Assembly: GCF_019443425.1 (NCBI RefSeq)
Contig: NZ_CP080382.1
Span: 3,162,001-3,226,000, forward strand
Origin: Arthrobacter sp. PAMC25284
Lineage (GTDB): Bacteria; Actinomycetota; Actinomycetes; Actinomycetales; Micrococcaceae
Length of the DNA stretch: 64,000 bases
Direction of reading: 5' to 3'
Shown: piece by piece, positions 38,055 to 47,477 of the stretch
Position numbering within the stretch: position 1 is the stretch's first letter
Layout of the letters: the number at the start of each line of letters is the position of its first letter
The notes under the pieces: generated by a model
Database searches by the model: none
What the model was told of the DNA's origin: nothing
The model's input: the letters and a program-made list of their open reading frames with translations, nothing else
Made by a program: the position numbers and the translations under genes

Positions 38055-39095
38055 GTGGAACATCAGGAAAAGCTGACGCTGGCCGCCGTAGCCCGCGAGG
38101 CCGGCGTTTCTGCGCCGACAGTTTCAAAGGTCATCAACGGGCGCGACGACGTCTCCGCTGACACCAGGGCGAAGGTGCTGACCGTGCTTGCGCGGACCGG
38201 ATACAAGTCGCCGCTGCAGCAACGCAGGAACGTCTCCGGCCGGCAGGCCGTGGAAATCGTCTTCGACTCGCTGAACTCGGCCTATGCAGTTGAGGTGCTC
38301 AATGGCGTCCTGGAGTATGCGGCTGAATCCGACATTGAGGTGCTGCTCAACGTCACGGGCAAGCAGGGCGCCTCGACCCTGACGGCGGAGCAGCGCGCGC
38401 AGCGGATTATCGACGAAGGACGCTGCGGGATGATCGTGGTGACGTCGGCGTTCGGCGCGGCCCATCTGGATGCCTTCCATCGCCGGGGGATTCCCGTGGT
38501 GGTCATCGACCCGCTCAATCCGCCGCCGGGGGATGTGGTCAGCGTCGGCACCACCAACTGGGCCGGTGGCAAAGACGCCACCTCACACCTGCTGGAGCTG
38601 GGCCACCGGAGGATCGCCTACATTGGCGGGCCAGATGCCGCCGAATGCAATGAGGCCCGGCTGCACGGATATATGGCCGCACTGAGGGCGGAAGGAGTAC
38701 CGGTCGAAGACCGGTACATCATCTCCGGCCAGTTCCGGTCCGAGCACGGTGCCAACGGCATGAAGGCCCTGCTCCAGCTCGAGCAGCGGCCGACAGCCAT
38801 CTTTGCGGCAAGCGACAGCATCGCCCTGGGCGTACTCGCCGAGGCGCGCCGGCAGAAAATCCGGGTTCCTGAGGACATGAGTTTGGTGGGATTCGACGGC
38901 ACGTACCAGGCCGAGGAGTCAGTACCCGCCCTCACTTCCGTGACCCAGCCGCTGCAGGAGATGGGCCGGGCCGCGCTTCGATTCATCCTGCGCCAGATGC
39001 GCGGGGAGGTGCTGGATTCCCGGAGGGTGGAGCTCGTCACGCGCCTGGTCGTCCGGGAATCCACCGCTCCGCCCCGGGATTACCAGCGCGGGTGA
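38055..39095 (+). CDS. LacI-family transcriptional regulator
   Basis: 346 aa from a GTG, with GGAG upstream. HTH (LAAVAREAGVSAPTVSKVI) is followed by a periplasmic-binding-like sensor domain (EIVFDSLNSAYAVEVLNG, GHRRIAYIGGPD, AIFAASDSIALGVL, VGFDGT). Probable repressor of the divergent sugar ABC operon. Its end overlaps the convergent aldo/keto reductase by 16 bp. Confidence 0.93.
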   Translation: MEHQEKLTLAAVAREAGVSAPTVSKVINGRDDVSADTRAKVLTVLARTGYKSPLQQRRNVSGRQAVEIVFDSLNSAYAVEVLNGVLEYAAESDIEVLLNVTGKQGASTLTAEQRAQRIIDEGRCGMIVVTSAFGAAHLDAFHRRGIPVVVIDPLNPPPGDVVSVGTTNWAGGKDATSHLLELGHRRIAYIGGPDAAECNEARLHGYMAALRAEGVPVEDRYIISGQFRSEHGANGMKALLQLEQRPTAIFAASDSIALGVLAEARRQKIRVPEDMSLVGFDGTYQAEESVPALTSVTQPLQEMGRAALRFILRQMRGEVLDSRRVELVTRLVVRESTAPPRDYQRG

Positions 39096-40067
39096 ACGGC
39101 CTCGCGGAAGTACCGGTCATAGATGTCCCGGACGCCGTTGCTGAAGTCCCGGCCGACTGACGGCACCACCGCGGCTGCGGCGGCGTTGGACCGGGCCTGT
39201 TCCTGGTTCCTGGCCCCGGGGATGACAGAGCTGACCCCGTCCTGCGCAGCGATCCAGGCGATGGCGGCCTGGGCTGTGGTGGCCCCGGCCGGGACGAGGT
39301 TCCCGAACTCCGCGACGGCCTGCAGTCCCTGTTCGAAGTCGACGCCGGAGAAGGTCTCGCCGACGTCGAAGGCGGCACCGTTGCGGTTGTAATTGCGGTG
39401 GTCGTCCGCGGCAAAGGAGGTCTCCCGGGAGTATTTTCCGGACAGCAGCCCGGAAGCCAGCGGGACCCGGGCGATGATCCCGACGCCGGCGGCCTGCGCG
39501 GCCGGGAGAACCTCCTCCAGCGGCTTGAGGCGGAAGGCGTTCAGGATGATCTGCACGGTGGCCGTGCCCTCATGGCTGATGGCCTTCAGCGCCTCATCCG
39601 TCCGTTCAACACTGACGCCGTAGTTCCTGATGGCGCCTTCGCTGACCAGAGTGTCCAGCGCATCGTAGACTTCCGGGCGGCTGTAGACGGGGGTCGGCGG
39701 GCAGTGCAGCTGCACCAGGTCCAGGCAATCGGTCTGCAGATTCCGCCGCGAACGGTCCACCCACTGGCGGAAATTGGCCAGTGTGTAGTTCTCCGGCTGC
39801 TGTTCCACGCGCCGGCCCATCTTGGTGGCCACTGTGATGTCCAGGCCGGGGTTGGCGGCGAGGTAGGGCCCCGATGGTCTGCTCGCTGCGGCCGTCGCCG
39901 TAGACGTCCGCGGTATCAAAAAACGTCACGCCTGCGTCCACCGCGGCTGCCAGGATCCGGCTGGCCTCGGCCTGGTCCACACTGCCCCAGTCGGCCCCCA
40001 GCTGCCACGTACCGAGACCCACCACAGAGACCGAACGCCCTGTCTTGCCTAATATTCGTTGCTCCAT
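39080..40067 (-). pseudogene. Aldo/keto reductase (frameshifted)
   Basis: The N-terminus (ILGKTGRSVSVVGLGTWQLG, FFDTADVYGDGRSEQTIG) and the main body (VATKMGRRVEQQPENYTL, LDLVQLHCPP, VIPGARN) are in different frames. Deleting one base of GGGCCCC at 39866-39872 gives an intact ~328-aa enzyme. The catalytic Asp, Tyr and Lys (FDTADVY, ATKMG) and the His in VQLHCPP are all present. Small carbonyl or keto-sugar substrate likely; divergent from the GntR gene. Confidence 0.9.
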
Positions 40068-40176
40068 CCTCCGACTATAAGTGCAGTCCGGAGGGGCCCG
40101 GCGCCCGGAAGGGGGGTCGGTAAGTCCTACGAACGACGGCGGCGGGACGGACCGGCGGCCCGCACCGGGGGAGTGG

Positions 40177-40186
40177 TCCTATAGGA
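40177..40186. promoter_or_regulatory. GntR operator copy 1 (TCCTATAGGA)
   Basis: Perfect 10-bp palindrome 8 bp before the GntR start; also found upstream of the downstream operon. Position fits autorepression. Confidence 0.7.
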
Positions 40187-40194
40187 TTCTGTTC

Positions 40195-40893
40195 ATGCAA
40201 CCAGCTTCCCCGGGCGGCCGCCCCGCAGGCCGTACCGTCAGCCGCCAGGTCCTCGCGGACCACGTGTATGAAGAGCTTCTGGCGTCGCTGATGGACGGCC
40301 GGCTGGAGCCGGGGGCCGTGGTGAGTATTGACGGAACCGCGCGGGAACTCGACGTTTCCCCCACCCCGGTGCGGGAGGCGCTGGCCCGGCTTGAACACAC
40401 CGGCATGGTGCGCCGCGTGGCGCTCAAGGGCTACCGGGTGGCACCGGTGTTCACCCGGGAAGACTTCGCCGAACTCATGGAGGCGCGGCTCGCAATCGAG
40501 CCAGTTAATGCCCGCCTGGCCTGCGACCGACAGACACCGGAGGACCTTTCCGAGCTGGAGCGGGCCGTCGCCGACCTCAGGACGGCGCCGCGGGGTCCCT
40601 CGTTTGCCGAATACCGCGACTACCTGGAAGCCGATGAAAGGTTCCACCGGCTCATCGCGGAACAAACCGGCAACCAGTTCATGGCAGCCGCCTACGAGGC
40701 CCTCGGCGGGCAAGTCCAGCGCTTCCGCCTCTTCGGGGGAGTGGGGATCACCGACGCCGAGCACGCCATCGCCGAGCACCAGGCCGTCCTGGACGCCTTC
40801 GCCACAGGCGATCCGGAGCAGGCGGCGCAGGCCATGGCCGAGCACGTCCAGCAGGTGCGCGGCCGGGCAATCGCGGACGCTCCCGCCGGCTAA
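40195..40893 (+). CDS. GntR-family (FCD) transcriptional regulator
   Basis: 232 aa from ATG 40195; the frame is open further upstream but the operator lies there. HTH (ARELDVSPTPVREALARLEH) is followed by an all-helical FCD ligand domain (ADERFHRLIAEQTGNQ, AIAEHQAVLDAFATGD with metal-binding His). Likely repressor of the sugar-acid/tetrose operon that follows, via TCCTATAGGA sites. Confidence 0.9.
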   Translation: MQPASPGGRPAGRTVSRQVLADHVYEELLASLMDGRLEPGAVVSIDGTARELDVSPTPVREALARLEHTGMVRRVALKGYRVAPVFTREDFAELMEARLAIEPVNARLACDRQTPEDLSELERAVADLRTAPRGPSFAEYRDYLEADERFHRLIAEQTGNQFMAAAYEALGGQVQRFRLFGGVGITDAEHAIAEHQAVLDAFATGDPEQAAQAMAEHVQQVRGRAIADAPAG

Positions 40894-40933
40894 ATCAGCT
40901 CCGCAGACCGGGCCCCGAGGCCCTCTGCCACCC

Positions 40934-40945
40934 TCCCTATAGGAT
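40934..40945. promoter_or_regulatory. GntR operator copy 2 (partial)
   Basis: CCCTATAGGAT, matching the CCTATAGG core (40936-40943) of the two full palindromes; 42 bp after the GntR stop. Confidence 0.5.
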
Positions 40946-40977
40946 CTTCGATTGCCTCCGCCAAGCCGGATGTGATC

Positions 40978-41012
40978 TTGACAACGTTCTTTCGATAGTA
41001 AATCCTATAGGA
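40978..41012 (+). promoter_or_regulatory. Operon promoter with GntR operator copy 3
   Basis: TTGACA at 40978-40983 is followed by a perfect TCCTATAGGA (41003-41012) that covers the expected -10 region. A strong GGAG lies before the ATG at 41039. Arrangement suits repression by the GntR protein and release by a pathway intermediate. Confidence 0.65.
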
Positions 41013-41038
41013 AACAGGATTCCACGAAGGAGTGACCC

Positions 41039-42043
41039 ATGGCTTACACAGCCGAGAACTGGCCCATCACCGCAGCGCTGCTGCAGTTCCCGGGCGTCAA
41101 CGCCGCCGGGCTGCACATCAACGATGCCCCCGCCGCGGCCTGGGCCGAGGTCCTACAGGAGGTCAAGGACGCCGGCTTCGCCCACGCCGACCTCACCGAC
41201 AGCTGGGTCCGCCCCGGCGACCTGAGCCCTGCCCGCATTGCAGAGTTCCAGCAGACCGCCAAGACCGTCGGCATCGGCATCCCCGTCATCTCCGCCATCC
41301 GCCGCAGCGTCATCGAGGCCGGCAACTGGGAAGCCAACCTGGCCTACAGCCACCGCACCATCGACGCTGCCGCGGAACTCGGCTGCGAGCTGGTCTCCTT
41401 CGGCCTGCACCAGGCGCTCACCGCCGAGCAGCAGAAACAACTCTGGTTCTGGACCGTCGAAGGACACCAGGACCCCGTGGGGGATAAGGAAACCTGGGCC
41501 AACGCCGTGACCCGGCTCCGCGAACTCGGCCGGCACGCCGCCGACGTCGGCGTCCTGCTTTCCCTGGAAATGTACGAGGACACCTACCTCGGCACCGCGG
41601 ATTCATCCGTCCAGCTGGTCCAGGACATCGGCCTGGACAACGTCGGCCTGAACCCGGACCTCGGAAACCTGATCCGGATGCACCGGCCGATCGAGGACTG
41701 GCGCGAGATGGTCGCCAAAACCCTGCCGTACTCGAATTACTGGCACATGAAGAACTACATCCGCGACGAGGACGTGGCACGGGACATGTACGTCGCAATG
41801 CCCGCGCCAATGGACAGCGGCCTCATCAACTACCGCGAGGCCTTCAAGCTGGCGATCTCCGTCGGGTTCCAGGGCATCCTCTGCACCGAGCACTACGGCG
41901 GAGACGGCCTCACAGTAACGGCCGCCAACCAGGACTACCTGCGCCGCCACATCCTGCCCAAGACCGACGGGTACGCCCTCGGCCGGAGCCAGGTGGCCCA
42001 GGGCCGGCAGCAGCCGGTGGCCACGGAACTCGCCACCGTCTGA
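41039..42043 (+). CDS. Sugar isomerase/epimerase-family TIM-barrel protein
   Basis: 334 aa; AP-endonuclease-2 barrel. Metal ligands probable in LLSLEMYEDTYLG, GLNPDLGNLIR, YWHMKNYIR and ILCTEHYGGDG. First gene of the GntR-controlled operon, directly before the erythrulose-type kinase. It may be an isomerase of a C4-C5 ketose or, like some apionate-pathway relatives, a decarboxylase yielding erythrulose; both are inference. Confidence 0.82.
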   Translation: MAYTAENWPITAALLQFPGVNAAGLHINDAPAAAWAEVLQEVKDAGFAHADLTDSWVRPGDLSPARIAEFQQTAKTVGIGIPVISAIRRSVIEAGNWEANLAYSHRTIDAAAELGCELVSFGLHQALTAEQQKQLWFWTVEGHQDPVGDKETWANAVTRLRELGRHAADVGVLLSLEMYEDTYLGTADSSVQLVQDIGLDNVGLNPDLGNLIRMHRPIEDWREMVAKTLPYSNYWHMKNYIRDEDVARDMYVAMPAPMDSGLINYREAFKLAISVGFQGILCTEHYGGDGLTVTAANQDYLRRHILPKTDGYALGRSQVAQGRQQPVATELATV

Positions 42044-42093
42044 GCCTTTTCTTCAGGACAGATCCACTTCCACCACGGATTCAAAGAGGAACC

Positions 42094-43875
42094 ATGACCC
42101 AGATCTTCGACAACCCCGCCGACTTCGCGGATGAGGCACTGGACGGCTTTGTCGCCGCCAACCGCGGCTACGTCGCGCGGGTGGACGGCGGCGTCGTCCG
42201 CTCCACCGAGGTCCCCGCCGGGCAGGTGGCCCTGGTAGTGGGCGGCGGCTCCGGCCACTACCCGGCCTTCGCCGGCCTCGTCGGGCCCGGCCTGGCTACC
42301 GCCTCAGCGTGCGGAAACATGTTCGCATCCCCCGCCGCAGGACAGGTCTACCGGGTGGCCAAGGCCGCCAACGCCGGCGGCGGCGTCCTGCTCAGCTACG
42401 GCAACTACGCCGGCGACGTCCTCCACTTCGGCCAGGCGCAGCTCCGGCTCAACGCCGAAGGCATCGAGACCCGCACCGTCCTCGTCACCGACGACATCGC
42501 CAGCGCACCTCTCGGGGAGATCGACAAGCGCCGCGGCATCGCCGGGGACCTGACGGTCTTCAAGATCGCCGGCGCCGCCGCCGAGGCCGGATTGATCCTG
42601 GACGACGTCGAACGGCTGGCCATCAGGGCCAACTACCGCACCCGTTCCCTCGGTGTCGCTTTCGACGGCTGCACCCTCCCCGGCGCCAGCGAACCACTCT
42701 TCCACGTCCCCGCCGGTCAGATGTCCCTGGGCCTGGGCATCCACGGCGAACCGGGCATCTCCGAACACCCGATGCCGACCGCCTCTGAGCTCGCCGAAAT
42801 CCTGGTCTCCAGGCTGCTCGCGGACAAACCCGACGACGCCGGCCGGCGCGTTGTGGCGATCCTCAACGGACTCGGTACGGTCAAGTACGACGAACTGTTC
42901 CTGCTCTTCGGCAAGATCGAAAAGCTCCTCGTCGCGGCCGGACTCACCGTTGTGGAACCGGAATGCGGGGAGCTGGTCACCAGCCTGGACATGTCCGGAC
43001 TCTCCCTGACCCTGCTCTGGCTCGATGACGAACTCGAACAGTACTGGGCGGCCCCGGCCGACACCCCGGCGTTCCGCAAGGGCAACCTGGCACCCGGCGC
43101 CCGGCGCGAGCTGGCCGGGCCGGCCGCCGACGTTGCGGCCGACGTCGAACACCCCACCGCGGCCGCGGCCGACCTCGGACGGCAGGCTGTCAGCGTGCTC
43201 GGACAGGTGCGGGACGTCGTCGTTGAGCATGAGGAGGAACTCGGACGCCTGGACGCCATTGCCGGCGACGGGGACCACGGCATCGGGATGCGGCGCGGTG
43301 TGGACGCGGCGGTCGCGGCAGGGCAGGCGGCGGCCGGCGACGGCGGCGCCTCGGCGGCACGGGTCCTGACCGCTGCGGGGGAGGCCTGGAGCGAACGCGC
43401 AGGGGGCACCTCCGGGGCGCTCTGGGGCTCCGCAGTGATCGCCGCCGGACTCGCCCTGGGAAACCGGGACAGTTATTCGGGCGAGGACGCGGCCGCCGCA
43501 GTCACCGCCTTCGTAAACGCCATCACCGAACTCGGCAAGGCCGAACCGGGGGACAAGACCATGGTGGATGCGCTGCTGCCGTTCCGGGACACCTTCCTCA
43601 CCGCGTTCGACGGCGGCGCCCCGGTGGGCGCTGCACTCGCCGCAGCCGCGGATGCCGCCATGGCAGCGGCCGAGCAGACGGCCGGACTCCGGCCGCTGAA
43701 GGGCCGCGCCCGGCCGCTCGCCGAGAAGAGCCTGGGGCACCCGGACCCCGGAGCGGTCTCCTTCGCGCTCATCGCGGCGCGGGTTTCAGCCCACCTCGAT
43801 TCCGACGCAGGCACCACACACATCGACCTCCCGTCCGCCCACCCCGGACTGGCACAGCAAGGAGCAAAGGCATGA
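42094..43875 (+). CDS. Dihydroxyacetone/erythrulose kinase (DhaK-DhaL fusion)
   Basis: 593 aa. DhaK domain (residues 1-335) has [14 protein letters not shown] and [12 protein letters not shown], whose His forms the covalent hemiaminal with the ketose. The DhaL domain (~365-570) has [12 protein letters not shown]g-ATP Asp residues and [12 protein letters not shown]-dependent kinases of this fusion phosphorylate dihydroxyacetone or D/L-erythrulose. The adjacent RpiB-type isomerase, and a TIM-like fragment further down, favour erythrulose. ATGA overlap with the next gene. Confidence 0.88.
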   Translation: MTQIFDNPADFADEALDGFVAANRGYVARVDGGVVRSTEVPAGQVALVVGGGSGHYPAFAGLVGPGLATASACGNMFASPAAGQVYRVAKAANAGGGVLLSYGNYAGDVLHFGQAQLRLNAEGIETRTVLVTDDIASAPLGEIDKRRGIAGDLTVFKIAGAAAEAGLILDDVERLAIRANYRTRSLGVAFDGCTLPGASEPLFHVPAGQMSLGLGIHGEPGISEHPMPTASELAEILVSRLLADKPDDAGRRVVAILNGLGTVKYDELFLLFGKIEKLLVAAGLTVVEPECGELVTSLDMSGLSLTLLWLDDELEQYWAAPADTPAFRKGNLAPGARRELAGPAADVAADVEHPTAAAADLGRQAVSVLGQVRDVVVEHEEELGRLDAIAGDGDHGIGMRRGVDAAVAAGQAAAGDGGASAARVLTAAGEAWSERAGGTSGALWGSAVIAAGLALGNRDSYSGEDAAAAVTAFVNAITELGKAEPGDKTMVDALLPFRDTFLTAFDGGAPVGAALAAAADAAMAAAEQTAGLRPLKGRARPLAEKSLGHPDPGAVSFALIAARVSAHLDSDAGTTHIDLPSAHPGLAQQGAKA

Positions 43876-44354
43876 GCACAGCAACAGGCTGGCGCGTCGT
43901 CATCGGCAACGACGAGGCCGGCGTCGAATACAAGAACGCGCTGAAGACGCTGCTGGAGGCGGATCCCCGCGTGGCCTCCGTCCAGGACGTGGGGGTCGGC
44001 GCCGACGACTCCACCGACTACCCGCACGTGGCCGTCGACGCCGCCCGGAAAGTCGCCGGCGGCGAAGCCGACCGGGCGCTGCTGATCTGCGGCACGGGAC
44101 TCGGCGTGGCCATCGCTGCCAACAAGGTCCCCGGGATCCGTGCCGTCACCGCCCACGACACCTACTCCGTGGAACGATCGGTCCTCAGCAACAACGCCCA
44201 GGTGCTCACCCTCGGGCAGCGCGTGATCGGCCTCGAGCTCGCCAAGAAGCTCGTGGGCGAATGGCTGGCCCACCGCTTCGATGAAAACTCCTCCTCCGCC
44301 GCCAAGGTGGACGCCATCTGCTCCTACGAGCCCGAATACACAAAGGCAGTCTGA
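43872..44354 (+). CDS. RpiB/LacAB-family sugar-phosphate isomerase (probable D-erythrulose-4-phosphate isomerase)
   Basis: 160 aa, full family length. [20 protein letters not shown], the active-site [20 protein letters not shown] and [18 protein letters not shown] define the family. RpiB homologues in erythritol/threitol operons convert D-erythrulose-4-phosphate to D-erythrose-4-phosphate; ribose-5-phosphate isomerase is the default alternative. Its start overlaps the kinase stop, supporting a shared pathway. Confidence 0.88.
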   Translation: MSTATGWRVVIGNDEAGVEYKNALKTLLEADPRVASVQDVGVGADDSTDYPHVAVDAARKVAGGEADRALLICGTGLGVAIAANKVPGIRAVTAHDTYSVERSVLSNNAQVLTLGQRVIGLELAKKLVGEWLAHRFDENSSSAAKVDAICSYEPEYTKAV

Positions 44355-44356
44355 CC

Positions 44357-45367
44357 ATGACCGAAAACGCAAGCAGCGCGGCTGCACCCTCAATCGACGC
44401 CGCAGGCGCCGTCAACGCCGCCCGGAAGATCGCCGTCGTCGGCTCCGGCTACATGGGCGGCGGGATCGCCCAGGTCCTGGCGCTCGGCGGGGCACGGGTT
44501 GCCCTGGCCGATGTCTCCGCCGAGGTGGCACAGAAGAACTACGACCGCTTGCTGGCCGAATCGGACGAATTCGTCGCGGCCGGGCTCTTCCCCGAAGGCT
44601 CCACCGAAATCCTGAAGAAGAACCTCTGGGCCGCCAAGGACATTGAGGAAGCCGTGGCGGACGCCGACTTCATTGAGGAAGCAGTCCCCGAGCTCATCGC
44701 GATCAAGCACCAGACACTGGCCCGCATCAGCGCCGCGGCCAGTCCGGACGCCATCATCGGGTCCAACACCTCCACGATCTCCATCGCGGACCTGTCCGAG
44801 CCCGTCGCCCACCCGGAGCGTTTCCTCGGTGTGCACTTCTCCAACCCGTCCCCGTTCATCCCCGGCGTGGAAATCATCCCTCACGCCGGCACCTCGGTGG
44901 CCACCGTCGGCGCTGTCCGCGAACTGGTCCACGCCGCCGGCAAGCAGACCGCGGTTGTTAAGGACGTCACCGGATTCGTGCTCAACCGCCTCCAGTACGC
45001 GCTGTTCCACGAGGCCGCCCAGCTGGTGGAGCAGGAGATCGCGACCGCGGAGGACATCGACACGCTGGTCCGCACCACCTTCGGCTTCCGGCTGCCGTTC
45101 TTTGGCCCGTTCGCCATCGCCGACATGGCCGGGCTGGACGTCTACAACTTCTGCTACAAGTCGCTGCAGACCGAATTCCCGGAGCGCTTCGCGACCCCGA
45201 AAATCCTCAGCGACCTCGTCGACGCCGGGAAGCTGGGCACCAAGACCGGCGCCGGCTTCCTCAACGTCCCTGCAGAGCGGACGCCCGAGCTCATCGCCTA
45301 CCGGAACAAGGCATACGTGGCCATGCAGAAGCTCATCGACGAGCTTGGCCCCGCCCCGATCAGCTGA
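44357..45367 (+). CDS. 3-hydroxyacyl-CoA dehydrogenase-family oxidoreductase
   Basis: 336 aa. The N-terminal Rossmann VVGSGYMGGGIAQVLAL, the GVHFSNPSPFIPGVEII His region and a C-terminal VKDVTGFVLNRLQYAL domain are readable. No thiolase or CoA enzymes lie nearby. Members such as L-gulonate 3-dehydrogenase act on sugar acids, so a sugar-acid or polyol hydroxyl is the likely substrate here. Two bases after the isomerase. Confidence 0.85.
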   Translation: MTENASSAAAPSIDAAGAVNAARKIAVVGSGYMGGGIAQVLALGGARVALADVSAEVAQKNYDRLLAESDEFVAAGLFPEGSTEILKKNLWAAKDIEEAVADADFIEEAVPELIAIKHQTLARISAAASPDAIIGSNTSTISIADLSEPVAHPERFLGVHFSNPSPFIPGVEIIPHAGTSVATVGAVRELVHAAGKQTAVVKDVTGFVLNRLQYALFHEAAQLVEQEIATAEDIDTLVRTTFGFRLPFFGPFAIADMAGLDVYNFCYKSLQTEFPERFATPKILSDLVDAGKLGTKTGAGFLNVPAERTPELIAYRNKAYVAMQKLIDELGPAPIS

Positions 45368-45401
45368 TTCCTTCACCTTTTAGACTTTCAGGAGCTTCGC
45401 C

Positions 45402-46169
45402 ATGAGCATTTTCCCCGCAGAACGCACCGCGATCATCACCGGCGCCGTGTCCGAGCGCGGCATCGGCCGCGCCACCGCCAACTACCTGGCCGCGCAGGGC
45501 TGGAACATCGGCATCATTGATCTTGACGACGCCCTCTGCAAGGCGGCGGCCAAGGAACTCGCCGCCGAGCACGGCGTCAAAGCGTCCGGCGCCGGCGCCA
45601 ACGTCGCCGACGAAGCATCCGTCCGCGCCGCAATCGACGCGATCGAAGCCGAACTGCCGCAGATCCTCGCCCTGGCCAACGTCGCCGGCGTCAGCTCCCC
45701 GGTCCCGTACCTGGAACTCGACGCGGCGGAATGGGACCGGGTCCTGAACATCAACCTCAACGGCGTCCACTACGCCACCCGCCGGGTCGCCGAGTCCATG
45801 GTCAAGAACCGGATCGGCCGGATCGTCAACATCTCCTCAGTCTCCGCCCAGCGCGGCGGCGGCACCTACTCCAAGACGCCGTACTCCGTGGCCAAGGCCG
45901 GGGTGATCGGGCTGACCCGATCCACCGCCCGCGAACTCGGCGAATACGACATCACCGTCAATGCCATCTCCCCGGGCCCCATCGACACCGACATCATGGG
46001 CGGCACCCTCAGCCAGGAACGCAAGGATGACCTCACCAAGGACCTCGTCGTGAACCGGGTGGGCTCCACCCGGGACATCGCGGCCGCCATCGCCTTCCTC
46101 ATCAGCGAGGACGCCGGCTACATCTCCGGCCAGACGCTGAATGTGGATGGCGGACTCTACATGCACTAG
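45402..46169 (+). CDS. Short-chain dehydrogenase/reductase (possible tetritol dehydrogenase)
   Basis: 255 aa classical SDR. The cofactor loop TGAVSERGIGRATA, NVAGVSSP, NISSVSAQRGG (Ser) and YSVAK (catalytic Tyr/Lys) are present, with the C-terminal GYISGQTLNVDGGLYMH. SDR-type D-threitol dehydrogenases supply erythrulose in mycobacterial operons of this kind; this role is inferred. Confidence 0.87.
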   Translation: MSIFPAERTAIITGAVSERGIGRATANYLAAQGWNIGIIDLDDALCKAAAKELAAEHGVKASGAGANVADEASVRAAIDAIEAELPQILALANVAGVSSPVPYLELDAAEWDRVLNINLNGVHYATRRVAESMVKNRIGRIVNISSVSAQRGGGTYSKTPYSVAKAGVIGLTRSTARELGEYDITVNAISPGPIDTDIMGGTLSQERKDDLTKDLVVNRVGSTRDIAAAIAFLISEDAGYISGQTLNVDGGLYMH

Positions 46170-46178
46170 GGAAGCACC

Positions 46179-47099
46179 ATGAACCGGAAGATCACTGTCA
46201 GCCTGCCGGATGCGTCGCTGCGCGAGTTCCTCCAGCCGCACCCGGACGTCACCGTTCTCGAATGGGACTTCGCCGGTGAGCCGCCGCAGTCCCGGATCGA
46301 CATTGCGGTGCCTCCCTACATGGGCGGTCCGCAGCCCCTGCGGAGTCTGGAGGCTGTGGAAACGGCGCTGGTGCAGAGCCAGTCGATTGGTTACGACGGG
46401 GCCGTGGACTTCCTCCCGGCCGGCCGGGTCCTCGCCAACGCCGCCGGGGTCCATGAAACCTCGACGGCGGAACTGGCTCTTGCCTTGATCCTCGCCAGCC
46501 AGCGCGAATTCCCCCGCGTGCTGCAGAACCAGCAGGAGGGCCGGTGGGATGCCCGGCCCACCGCCAGCCTGGCCGACCGCCGCGTCCTGATCGTCGGCTA
46601 CGGCGGCGTGGGCAAGGCGATCGAGGACCGGCTGCTGCCCTTCGAAGCCAGTGTGACCCGGGTGGCGAGCCGGGAACGGACGGACGGGCGGGGCCACATC
46701 CACGGCATTGCCGGGCTGCACGCGCTGCTGCCGGAGCACGACATCGTGGTGGTGGGGGTTCCGCTGAGCGATGCCACCCGGCACCTGATTGATGACGCCT
46801 TCCTCGCGGCCATGCCGGACGGTGCCCTGATCGTGAACGTTTCCCGGGGGCCGGTGGCGGACACGGATGCCCTGGTCCGGCACACCGCCTCCGGACGGAT
46901 CCGTGCCGCCCTTGACGTCACCGATCCCGAGCCCCTGCCGGAGGATCACCCGCTGTGGCGGACCCCCGGCGTGATCATCAGCCCGCACGTGGGCGGGGCC
47001 AGTTCGGCGATGCGGCCGCGGATGGGACGGCTGCTCCAGCGGCAGATTGAGCTCATGCTGGCGGGGGAGCCGCCGGTGAATGTGGTGCTGAACGGCTGA
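46179..47099 (+). CDS. D-isomer-specific 2-hydroxyacid dehydrogenase-family protein
   Basis: 306 aa. NAD motif IVGYGGVGKAIEDRL; catalytic Arg in IVNVSRGPVADTD, Glu in TDPEPLPEDHP and His in ISPHVGGASS. Last intact gene of the operon, 9 bp after the SDR. Substrate unknown; it might reduce or oxidise a 2-oxo acid formed in the pathway. Confidence 0.86.
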   Translation: MNRKITVSLPDASLREFLQPHPDVTVLEWDFAGEPPQSRIDIAVPPYMGGPQPLRSLEAVETALVQSQSIGYDGAVDFLPAGRVLANAAGVHETSTAELALALILASQREFPRVLQNQQEGRWDARPTASLADRRVLIVGYGGVGKAIEDRLLPFEASVTRVASRERTDGRGHIHGIAGLHALLPEHDIVVVGVPLSDATRHLIDDAFLAAMPDGALIVNVSRGPVADTDALVRHTASGRIRAALDVTDPEPLPEDHPLWRTPGVIISPHVGGASSAMRPRMGRLLQRQIELMLAGEPPVNVVLNG

Positions 47100-47109
47100 G
47101 GCGCCGAAG

Positions 47110-47477
47110 TCAGAGCCCGAACAATGCCCCGGTGATTTCCTGGGTGAGCTGGTGGATGAGGTCGATGCGGGCGTCGCTGTCGGCGTCGTCGGGACCCCAG
47201 GTGTAGATCACGACGGCGTAGCTGCGGCCGCCGGATTCCAGCAGCACGAGCGCCATGTCCTGAGGGGTCAGGAGGTTCTCTTCCGGGTCGTAGCCGATGC
47301 CCAGGGAGGAGACGTTGTCGCCGTAGGTCTGCAGCATTCCGCCGGCGGTGTCCATGATAGCGACGCCGATCCGGTGCCCGGGGTTCTCTGCAATGATTTT
47401 CCGGAGGGCGGCGGCAGGGCCGACGGCCGTGTGGGGGTGCGGCCTCCGGACTGTTGGCAGGTTCGAGGCTGCTGCTC
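47110..47477 (-). pseudogene. Remnant of a class A beta-lactamase-like serine hydrolase with internal deletions
   Basis: Read in one frame: an N-terminal part (ALRKIIAENPGHRIGVAIMD, GGMLQTYGDNV), then a piece from late in the fold (SSLGIGYDPEENLLTPQDMA), then the C-terminal strand/helix (GGRSYAVVIYTWGPDDAD, LTQEITGALF). The region with the catalytic SxxK motif and much of the domain is missing, and there is no start codon before an internal ATG at 47355. Two apparent in-frame internal deletions make function very unlikely. Identification is by family pattern. Confidence 0.5.

Noticed and set aside
42304..43740. 478-codon minus-strand open frame opposite the DhaK-DhaL kinase
   Set aside because: Antisense shadow without motifs.
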